Assembly (NCBI GenBank): GCA_023230265.1
Contig: JALNXR010000116.1
Location: forward strand, 1 to 6,626
Direction of reading: 5' to 3'
Length of the DNA: 6,626 nt
DNA from: Bacteroidales bacterium
Lineage (GTDB): Bacteria; Bacteroidota; Bacteroidia; Bacteroidales; UBA932
This document shows, piece after piece, positions 1 to 5,865 of this stretch. The translations under genes were made by a program, and so were the position numbers. Each line of letters starts with the position of its first letter. Positions within the stretch are counted from its first letter, which is position 1. The notes under the pieces were generated by a model. That model did no database searches and was not told where the DNA came from. It worked only from the letters and a program-made list of their open reading frames with translations.

Positions 1-846
1 AATACCAAAAAGAGAAAATATAAAAACTACAATTAGCAAACCGTTGTGCAAGAGTCTCAAAGGAACTGACTTGCGGGTGAAAACCAGCTTAGATGCAGTT
101 ATATCATCATTACCTCTGAGATCAACGGCAACACTAACATTGTGCCTTTTAATTTCGGGAGGGGTATATCCGCTTTCCACAACAGCAACAGTGCTTCCTC
201 CAAGCAGGGAAAGCTCCTTCAGATATTCCTCTCCCAGTTGCATTCCGACAAGCAGATACCCGGAAGCAGGAGTCTGATTATGACCCGGATCGTTGGAAGA
301 ATGCAATGATGCTCCGCTGATTTTATAATAACCATTGGGAGTGTTAATGAAATACTTTATTGAAGGATGTTTTTTAAAGAGCTCCTTGATATGTTCCGGG
401 AGGAGCTGTTTCCTGAGATTATTATCAGACAAGACTTTGCTTTTTACTTCTCCATCCGGAAACAGTTCATGACCTTCTGAAAACGCTTCGTGCAATATTT
501 GAAAATCAGGGTCAAGCACACAGACATAATCCATATGGAAGGAACTGAGTATGGATGTAATATTCTCTTCGTACCAATCGGTGTCATTTATTTTGATATG
601 AGCGACAAACTCATCCCAAAAGGTGTAATCCCAAACTATGCGGTCTGGAAGATTTGTGGTGACAGTAACCAGGGCTTCTGCCTCTTTAGAGAACTCACCG
701 ATTGATGAACGGGTAATTTTTCTGTAGGAGAAGAACATCAGAAGATAGAGACAAGCAATTGTAAGCAGGTATACAAGACCTATCACATATATAAATCTGT
801 GAATCCGGGTCACAACACTTATTTTCGTATTTCCCTCTTTATTCAT
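1..846 (-). CDS. CHASE4-domain membrane sensor protein, N-terminal part (runs off left edge)
   Basis: The frame is open for 282 codons from an ATG at 846 to the left edge, so the protein is truncated by the window and not broken. Residues 1-17 are basic and polar. A hydrophobic helix follows at about 18-40 (FIYVIGLVYLLTIACLYLLM). An extracytoplasmic domain spans about 41-263, and a second membrane helix begins near 265 (LLHNGLLIVVFIFSLF). The domain carries a Trp/Asp-rich stretch near 70-80 (RIVWDYTFWDEF) and a MDYVCVLDPDFQIL strand at 105-118. Both are typical of CHASE4 (PF05228), an extracellular sensory domain found on histidine kinases and diguanylate cyclases. The output domain lies outside the window; a histidine kinase is most likely, by inference. 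The ATG overlaps the TGA of the upstream barrel gene as ATGA. This indicates one operon with probable translational coupling, and it fixes the start. The ligand cannot be told from the sequence. Confidence 0.85.
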   Translation of the reverse strand, partial: MNKEGNTKISVVTRIHRFIYVIGLVYLLTIACLYLLMFFSYRKITRSSIGEFSKEAEALVTVTTNLPDRIVWDYTFWDEFVAHIKINDTDWYEENITSILSSFHMDYVCVLDPDFQILHEAFSEGHELFPDGEVKSKVLSDNNLRKQLLPEHIKELFKKHPSIKYFINTPNGYYKISGASLHSSNDPGHNQTPASGYLLVGMQLGEEYLKELSLLGGSTVAVVESGYTPPEIKRHNVSVAVDLRGNDDITASKLVFTRKSVPLRLLHNGLLIVVFIFSLFGI

Positions 847-1565
847 CTGAAAAATGAAAGGCCAAAATTAAAAAATAGTTTCTTAGTGTAAGGGTTTCCC
901 ATCAGATCTGCAAACACCCCAAAATTATCATGTTTGAATATTGTTAAGGGGTAAGTAACAGATATACCTGTGTTTACAAAGGCTGGTTTACCTGCATAAT
1001 AATCACCCCTTGCCTGATATCCGGCATAGATTATGGCCTCTCCTTTAAAAACCGGCTGAACATATTGGAGTTCCAGGTAAAGGGATTTGGATGGATCTGT
1101 ACCGTGAAAAAACCAACCGGCAAGAAAGTTAAGCGGTACCCATTCATCTCCGGTAAAAATAATCTGACATTCAAGTAAATGAGAAGTTGTCTGATTGGCG
1201 AGGTCAAAAAATACCGGACGATTGTCCTTTCTGTAAGACCAATAATCAAAAAGAGCAATCGTGAGCGGGCCGATCTCTTTGGAAATATAAAAGTCAATCT
1301 CATCTTCACTCTCTTCGCTGCTATCGCCGGTAATTCTAAAGGCACTCCATGCCCCGAGGGTAAAATTGTGCCAGGTGGCCGAGACATATGGCTGAATGCT
1401 TCCTTTATGGCCCATATCGGAACCTCTCCAAAAATAACCTTTTGCAAAGTCTGCCCCCAGAGACAAGGCTGGAAAATCTCTATAAAGACTCTGTGAATAT
1501 GAAAAATAATTTGTTCCTAAAAGAAGAACAGCAAGTACTGTTAAAAAAATATAAGAGTTTTTCAC
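843..1565 (-). CDS. secreted outer-membrane beta-barrel protein, TorF/porin-like
   Basis: This is a 240-residue protein. A signal peptide covers about residues 1-24 (short basic start, hydrophobic core IFLTVLAVLLLG, then FSYS before Gln25). There is no lipobox cysteine, so it is probably not a lipoprotein. The mature part is rich in aromatic residues and alternates as short amphipathic strands. It begins with a GADFAKGYFWRGSDMG stretch (37-52), followed by IQPYVSATW and FTLGAWSAF, and ends in the strand FFNFGLSFF plus one Arg. The YxWRG opening and the GxWxxF strand resemble small porin-like proteins annotated as TorF/Gcw_chp-type barrels, which are widespread in Bacteroidota; their transport role is mostly untested. 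The start is GTG, the only start codon between the upstream in-frame stop TAA (1578-1580) and the signal peptide. No Shine-Dalgarno is evident. The stop overlaps the sensor start by four bases. The barrel fold is fairly safe; the substrate is unknown. Confidence 0.8.
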   Translation of the reverse strand: MKNSYIFLTVLAVLLLGTNYFSYSQSLYRDFPALSLGADFAKGYFWRGSDMGHKGSIQPYVSATWHNFTLGAWSAFRITGDSSEESEDEIDFYISKEIGPLTIALFDYWSYRKDNRPVFFDLANQTTSHLLECQIIFTGDEWVPLNFLAGWFFHGTDPSKSLYLELQYVQPVFKGEAIIYAGYQARGDYYAGKPAFVNTGISVTYPLTIFKHDNFGVFADLMGNPYTKKLFFNFGLSFFR

Positions 1566-1572
1566 AAAACAA

Positions 1573-1600
1573 AATAATTATCTTAAAGATATGAATTATT
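1573..1600 (-). repeat. AT-rich dyad in the leader of the barrel gene
   Basis: AATAATT (1573-1579) pairs with AATTATT (1594-1600). Between them, ATCTT-A-AAGAT (1580-1590) is itself a near-perfect palindrome; a three-base bulge sits on one side. The structure ends seven bases before the GTG start of the barrel gene. It lies downstream of the promoter candidate, so it would be in the leader RNA. The stem is entirely A-U, so it is a weak RNA hairpin. It may equally be a DNA operator or chance in AT-rich sequence. Confidence 0.3.
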
Positions 1601-1628
1601 TTATAAACTAAGATTTGTAAAAATCAAT

Positions 1629-1660
1629 CAAATAGATTGCGGATCTGAAATCAACACAAA
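1629..1660 (-). promoter_or_regulatory. Bacteroidota-type promoter candidate for the barrel-sensor operon
   Basis: Read on the minus strand, TTTG (1660-1657) is followed by exactly 20 bases and then TCTATTTG (1636-1629). The known Bacteroidota consensus is TTTG, 19-21 bases, TAnnTTTG. The only mismatch is C for A at the second base of the -7 box. Transcription would start near 1622 and give a leader of roughly 55-60 bases before the GTG at 1565. Confidence 0.5.
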
Positions 1661-1730
1661 AAGAGAGTTTCAAAATATCCGGAACATCTTTCTGTATCAA
1701 GAGAAGTAAAGGATAAAAATATGTTTTTTG

Positions 1731-1738
1731 TATCTTTG
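1731..1738 (+). promoter_or_regulatory. -7 element candidate for the trehalose synthase/phosphatase gene
   Basis: TATCTTTG matches the Bacteroidota -7 consensus TAnnTTTG at every fixed base. No TTTG is present at the usual distance upstream, so the -33 element is weak or absent and an activator may be needed. Transcription would start near 1745, leaving about 70 bases of leader before the ATG at 1817. Confidence 0.4.
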
Positions 1739-1753
1739 TCCATTAATCTGAGT

Positions 1754-1797
1754 CGGCCTGATTATAAATCACAAAGTATAACAATTTTTTGAGGCCG
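1754..1797 (+). repeat. GC-rich inverted pair in the leader of the trehalose gene
   Basis: CGGCCT (1754-1759) is the exact reverse complement of AGGCCG (1792-1797). The 32 bases between are AT-rich. If transcription starts near 1745, both arms lie in the leader RNA, and the right arm ends 19 bases before the start codon. The six-base stem with a long loop is only weakly supported. I do not recognise a known leader element. Confidence 0.25.
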
Positions 1798-1816
1798 TTA
1801 TTTAAAGTGTATTAAT

Positions 1817-4012
1817 ATGAAACTCTTTATAATTGCCAACCGTTTGCCGGTTAAGGCACAAAAAATCACGAACGGACATTTCGAGTTCACAAGAAGCGAA
1901 GGCGGTCTGGCAACAGGCCTTGCTTCACTTGAACTGGATGTTGAAATGCACTGGATCGGCTGGCCGGGGATATTTATTGAAGATAGTCAGGAGAAAAAAG
2001 ATGTCCGGGATCAGCTGGAGGCTATGAATTTCCACCCGGTGTTTCTTACCGTATCACAAATAAGGAATTATTACGAGGGTTACAGTAACAGCACATTATG
2101 GCCGTTGTGTCATTATTTCTATACTTTCGTAGAATATGAAAATCTATACTGGGAAACATACAAAGAGGTGAATACACTTTTCAGCCGGAAAACAGCAGAA
2201 ATTGCAGCTCCCGGAGACATTGTATGGATTCATGATTATCAATTGATGCTGGTGCCTCAAATGCTGCGGAATTTATCACAGAGTTTAAATATTGGTTATT
2301 TTTTGCACATTCCCTTCCCCTCATATGAGTTGTTCAGAATACTTCCCGAAAGAGCAGAGATTCTGAACGGTTTATTAGGAGCAGATCTGATTGCTTTTCA
2401 CACACACGACTATATGAGGCACTTCATAAGCACAGTAGAACGTGTAATGGGTCTTCATTTTGATCTGGACAAAGTATTGTACTCCAACAGAGTTGTGCAG
2501 GTGGATTCTATACCTATGGGAATAAATTTTGAATTGTATAACAATGCAATCCTGAACCCTGAAATTAAAAAGAAAGCTGATCAGTTTAGAAGTGAATACG
2601 GAAAACATAAGCTCATTCTCTCTGTTGACCGGCTGGACTATAGCAAGGGAATTATGCACCGGCTGAAAGGTTTTGCCCGGTTTATAGAAGATAATCCCGG
2701 GTATCATGAGAAGGTGTCACTGGTAATGGTCGTGGTTCCGTCCAGAAGTAATGTAAGGCGTTATGCTAAACTTAAAAAAAGTATAGATGAGGCAATAGGA
2801 TCCATGAATGGAAAATATTCCACCATACACTGGACACCGATCTATTACTTTTATTATGGATTTCAGTTTGAAGAACTTGTTGCATTATACCATATAGCAG
2901 ACATTGCACTTGTATCCCCTTTGCGCGACGGGATGAATTTGGTTGCTAAAGAGTATGTTGCGGCAAAAAGAGATAGCCCCGGAGTTCTGGTATTAAGCGA
3001 AATGGCCGGGGCATCTGCCCAGTTGTCAGATGCGCTGACGATTAATCCCAATGACGTCAATCAGATAAGCGAGTCTTTGCGTAGTGCTATGGAAATGCCT
3101 GTTGAGCAGCAGCTTATCTCTATGCAAAGAATGAGAGAATCTGTTGCTTTTCATACAGTTAACAGATGGGCTGATCTTTTTATTAATCAACTGCTCACGA
3201 TCCGCAGGAAGAATATTGAGAACGATATGAAAAGGATGACAGGTGATAATGTGAAAAAGATCTGCAAAGCATACAGAAATAGTAAAAACAGACTCCTTAT
3301 CCTTGATTATGACGGGACCCTTTCTCCATTCAGGAATAGGCCCAGAGAGGCTGTTCCGACCTCAGAAATCCTTGATATAATTAATAAATTGACAGAAGGC
3401 CCGGGAAACAAAGTAGTTATAAGCAGCGGTCGTGATCATAACACATTAGAAGAATGGTTTGGATCTTTGAAAATCGATATGGCTGCAGAACATGGAGCCT
3501 TTTATAAAGAAAACGGGCAATGGTTCAGGACAGGGAAACCCGTTACATGGACCCCTGAAATACTTCAGATTCTTGAAGCATTTGTCAACAAAACACCCAA
3601 TTCAGCACTAGAGATAAAGGAGACAGCTTTAGTGTGGCATTACAGAAAGGTGGATGAATGGCTGGCTTCTTTACGCGAACAACAGCTAATTAATTTACTT
3701 ATTGAACCTTGTTCAAGATTGAATTTACAGATAATGAGAGGTAATAAAATCGTAGAGATTAAACCTCCCATTTTCTCAAAAGGTTCAGAAGCTAAGCGAC
3801 TTATAAAGGATCAACGATATGATTTTATTCTGGCCATTGGAGATGATGTAACAGATGACGACACTTTTACAGCTCTCCCAAAACGATCCTACACTATCAA
3901 AATTGGCAACGCTTCTGACAAGGCGAGGTTTTATATGCTTTCACAGAGTGAAACCCTGCCTTTTCTTGAATTGCTGACTGGTTGTTCAGGGCCGTATAAA
4001 ACGAGAAAATGA
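1817..4012 (+). CDS. bifunctional trehalose-6-phosphate synthase / trehalose-phosphatase
   Basis: This cytoplasmic enzyme makes trehalose in two steps: UDP-glucose plus glucose-6-phosphate gives trehalose-6-phosphate, which is then dephosphorylated. Residues 1 to about 465 form an OtsA-like GT20 synthase. Its motifs are NRLP (8-11), GGLATGL (29-35), NSTLWP (91-96), HDYQL (139-143), HIPFPSYE (164-171), DRLDYSKG (271-278) and RDGMNLVAKEY (370-380). Arg272/Lys277 and Asp371/Glu379 keep the spacing of the E. coli OtsA substrate-binding residues. Residues about 490-722 form an OtsB-like HAD phosphatase: DYDGT with nucleophile Asp497 and Asp499, ISSGR (535-539), EHGA (558-561), SKG with Lys655, and GDDVTDDD (675-682). 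No key residue is missing, so both activities are predicted. At 731 residues the length suits a synthase-phosphatase fusion. The start is the ATG directly before the first beta strand KLFIIANRLP. The 3' end overlaps the convergent GH15 gene by 27 bp. Confidence 0.96.
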   Translation: MKLFIIANRLPVKAQKITNGHFEFTRSEGGLATGLASLELDVEMHWIGWPGIFIEDSQEKKDVRDQLEAMNFHPVFLTVSQIRNYYEGYSNSTLWPLCHYFYTFVEYENLYWETYKEVNTLFSRKTAEIAAPGDIVWIHDYQLMLVPQMLRNLSQSLNIGYFLHIPFPSYELFRILPERAEILNGLLGADLIAFHTHDYMRHFISTVERVMGLHFDLDKVLYSNRVVQVDSIPMGINFELYNNAILNPEIKKKADQFRSEYGKHKLILSVDRLDYSKGIMHRLKGFARFIEDNPGYHEKVSLVMVVVPSRSNVRRYAKLKKSIDEAIGSMNGKYSTIHWTPIYYFYYGFQFEELVALYHIADIALVSPLRDGMNLVAKEYVAAKRDSPGVLVLSEMAGASAQLSDALTINPNDVNQISESLRSAMEMPVEQQLISMQRMRESVAFHTVNRWADLFINQLLTIRRKNIENDMKRMTGDNVKKICKAYRNSKNRLLILDYDGTLSPFRNRPREAVPTSEILDIINKLTEGPGNKVVISSGRDHNTLEEWFGSLKIDMAAEHGAFYKENGQWFRTGKPVTWTPEILQILEAFVNKTPNSALEIKETALVWHYRKVDEWLASLREQQLINLLIEPCSRLNLQIMRGNKIVEIKPPIFSKGSEAKRLIKDQRYDFILAIGDDVTDDDTFTALPKRSYTIKIGNASDKARFYMLSQSETLPFLELLTGCSGPYKTRK
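3986..4012. other. 27-bp tail-to-tail overlap of two coding regions
   Basis: The stop of the plus-strand trehalose gene (TGA at 4010-4012) lies inside the GH15 gene, and the GH15 stop (TGA at 3988-3986) lies inside the trehalose gene. The last nine codons of each are shared, counting stops. There is no intergenic space for a terminator. I saw no strong hairpin with a U-run within about 100 bases on either side, so the two transcripts probably overlap at their 3' ends. Confidence 0.9.
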
Positions 4013-5782
4013 CTGTTCTTCAGAAAACAAGATGGCTGTCTCAATAATGGCCAGATGTGAGTAAGCCTGAGGGAAATTACCCAATTGCTCTTTTGTCTCA
4101 AAATCCAGGTCTTCGCTAAATAAGTTGAGATGATTCCCATATGTAAGCAATCTTTCAAAGATCTCTTTTGCCTGGTTAATACGGCCTATTCTGAACAATG
4201 CCTTTACCAGCCAGAAATTACAGATAGTAAATGCAGTTACGGGCTTGCCAAAACCATCCTGGTTGCGATATCTGTAAAGCAATCCGTTATTCATAAGCTC
4301 CTTTAATATTGCATCTACGGTTTTAATATATTTTTCATCTGACGAAGAAATAAAGCCATAATCTTCCATCAGAAGCAGTGAAGCATCAAGTTCTGTATTA
4401 TCATATGTCTGAGAGAAGCTACTGATCTCTTCTTTCCATCCTTTATCAAGTACATCTTGTTTTATTTTTGCGGCAACAGCTTCCCACTTAAGGACATAAC
4501 CGGATTCACCTAAAAGCAGGGCGATTTTTACAGCTCTGTCCATAGCCACCCAGCACATTACTTTAGATAACACAAAATGGCTTACGCTATTTCGGATTTC
4601 CCAAATTCCGTTATCTGGTTTCTCCCATTCTTCAGAAACACTCTTAACAATGTTTTTAACCACTTCCCACATCTCTTCTATCTCGTCCAGAGTCCCGGGG
4701 AAATACATGTAATAGTAATAAATTACATCCATCAGGTAGCCCAGGGAATCATTCTGCTTTTGCAAATAGGCCATATTCCCTATCCTGACAGGTTTTGAAC
4801 CTTCAAAGCCGGACAAATGGGGAAGTGTCTTTTCTGTCAGGATCTTCTCATTCCGGATTCCATACATTATCTGAAAATTTTCCTGTTTGGATTTGAGAAC
4901 ATTATGTATGAATCCCATAAATCTTCTGGCAGCACCTTTGTGTCCCAGAGAAATCAGGGTCTTAATGGACATAGATGCATCCCTTAACCAACAAAACCTG
5001 TAATCCCAGTTTCTTGTTCCGCCGATAGTTTCCGGGATGCTGGTAGTTAATGCAGCCAGTACAGCACCTGATCTCTGGTATGATAGCAGCTTTAAAACCA
5101 GCATGCTTCTTTCAATTGTATTGTTATATAATGTGAATTTTTTAGAGCGGTTTATCCAGTCCAGCCAGTAAACTTTAGTTCTCTGGTATTCCAGATAGAC
5201 TCTTGTTAAATCAATTTTTATAAGCTTTTGATTATATGAGATCATTAAATATGCGTCGCCTGTAAGGACGAAACATTTCTCTTCCATTATGTCCTGCAAA
5301 CTGAGGTCTGAATACAGGTAAATAGTATTTCTGTTATTTTTGGTAGAAATAGTTTTGATATATGAAGGGCCACTTTTGTGAAATACAGTTTCTTTTCCGT
5401 AATCTGGTCTTGGATTATAACGGATTGTAAGTTGTGGCTTGCCTCTTTTTAGGCGTATAAATCTGTAAAGTTCCGGGGGAAGGTAATAACTGTTCAATTC
5501 ACCTATCTTATAACGAGGCATAAAGTCCAATACTTCAAAAGCCCCCTCTTGCATCTCATATGTTGTACACAAAATATTGGTATGTTCAAGGTATTTTTGG
5601 GAAATAATACAATCTTTCTCAGGGATTAATTCAAAGCTTCCTCCTTTGTCTTTATCAAGGATTTTTGAAAAGATAGAAGGAGAGTCGAAATCCGGAAAAC
5701 AGAACCACTCAATACTGCCTTTGTTTGATATAAGAGCAGCAGTTCTACAGTTGCCCACTACTCCATAGTCGAGTTTTCCCAT
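3986..5782 (-). CDS. glycoside hydrolase family 15 protein (trehalase or glucoamylase type)
   Basis: At 598 residues this matches the short single-chain GH15 proteins. There is no signal peptide, so it is probably cytoplasmic. The N-terminal beta-sandwich opens with DYGVVGNCRTAALIS (5-19) and WFCFPDFDSPSIF (26-38). The (alpha/alpha)6 domain follows, with GGTRNWDYRFCWLRDAS (254-270), PDNGIWEIR (389-397), SKVMCWVAMDRAV (406-418), TAFTICNFWLVKAL (516-529) and GNFPQAYSH (568-576). Glu395 is the likely general acid. Glu557, in LFSED, is the likely general base; the 162-residue spacing is close to that recalled for archaeal GH15 trehalases. GH15 enzymes release glucose from alpha-glucosides. Its neighbour, a trehalose synthase/phosphatase, makes trehalose the first substrate to consider, but specificity cannot be read from motifs. 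The ATG at 5782 directly precedes the conserved N-terminus and follows CAGGTAACCGTT, a modest ribosome-binding site. It has its own promoter candidate. Confidence 0.92.
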   Translation of the reverse strand: MGKLDYGVVGNCRTAALISNKGSIEWFCFPDFDSPSIFSKILDKDKGGSFELIPEKDCIISQKYLEHTNILCTTYEMQEGAFEVLDFMPRYKIGELNSYYLPPELYRFIRLKRGKPQLTIRYNPRPDYGKETVFHKSGPSYIKTISTKNNRNTIYLYSDLSLQDIMEEKCFVLTGDAYLMISYNQKLIKIDLTRVYLEYQRTKVYWLDWINRSKKFTLYNNTIERSMLVLKLLSYQRSGAVLAALTTSIPETIGGTRNWDYRFCWLRDASMSIKTLISLGHKGAARRFMGFIHNVLKSKQENFQIMYGIRNEKILTEKTLPHLSGFEGSKPVRIGNMAYLQKQNDSLGYLMDVIYYYYMYFPGTLDEIEEMWEVVKNIVKSVSEEWEKPDNGIWEIRNSVSHFVLSKVMCWVAMDRAVKIALLLGESGYVLKWEAVAAKIKQDVLDKGWKEEISSFSQTYDNTELDASLLLMEDYGFISSSDEKYIKTVDAILKELMNNGLLYRYRNQDGFGKPVTAFTICNFWLVKALFRIGRINQAKEIFERLLTYGNHLNLFSEDLDFETKEQLGNFPQAYSHLAIIETAILFSEEQSFSRFIRP

Positions 5783-5816
5783 AACGGTTACCTGTTTGAG
5801 TTACAATTATCAATTA

Positions 5817-5847
5817 CAAATATAATTAAAATTTAACCTGGTCGAAA
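5817..5847 (-). promoter_or_regulatory. Bacteroidota-type promoter candidate for the GH15 gene
   Basis: On the minus strand, TTTC (5847-5844) is followed by 19 bases and then TATATTTG (5824-5817). The -7 box matches TAnnTTTG at every fixed base. The -33 box differs from TTTG only in the last base. Spacing is within the known 19-21 range. Transcription would start near 5810, about 28 bases before the ATG at 5782. Confidence 0.6.
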
Positions 5848-5853
5848 CCCTTG

Positions 5854-5865
5854 GTAAGGCCTTAC
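5854..5865. repeat. 12-bp perfect palindrome upstream of the GH15 promoter
   Basis: GTAAGGCCTTAC is its own reverse complement. It covers the stop codon of the upstream gene (5862-5864) and ends six bases above the GH15 -33 element. That position would suit an operator. One or two palindromes of this length are expected by chance in a window this size. No U-run follows on either strand, so it is not a convincing terminator. Confidence 0.3.

Larger units (their letters stand above)
1566..1816. other. divergent intergenic region between barrel and trehalose genes
   Basis: These 251 bases separate two divergently transcribed genes. They carry a promoter candidate facing each way, an AT-rich dyad next to the barrel gene, and a GC-rich inverted pair in the leader of the trehalose gene. 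I found no open reading frame worth calling, no tRNA and no recognisable riboswitch. A regulator bound here could affect both directions. Confidence 0.6.

Noticed and set aside
44..705. Two plus-strand open frames of 77 and 71 codons
   Set aside because: Both lie antisense within the CHASE4 sensor frame, which is open over all 846 bases and has recognisable domain features; they have no coherent motifs.
1031..1594. Minus-strand frame of 138 codons and plus-strand frames of 105 and 68 codons over the barrel gene
   Set aside because: They overlap the signal-peptide-bearing barrel frame, and their translations look like random basic peptides without domain features.
1785..1797. T-run with adjacent GAGGCCG as a terminator in the divergent region
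   Set aside because: The T-run precedes the GC-rich arm on the plus strand, and no gene ends here on either strand, so a terminator makes no sense at this place.
3931..4158. Minus-strand 75-codon frame across the convergent gene ends
   Set aside because: It is out of frame with GH15, which continues with conserved C-terminal motifs through the same bases.
4228..4245. GH15 as a catalytically dead enzyme because of PVTAF
   Set aside because: The better candidates for the catalytic pair, Glu395 in GIWEIR and Glu557 in LFSED, are both present with spacing close to that recalled for known GH15 trehalases.
5848..5865. Intrinsic terminator after the unknown gene
   Set aside because: A short CCTT-ACC-AAGG hairpin and the overlapping palindrome are present, but no U-run follows on the minus strand.
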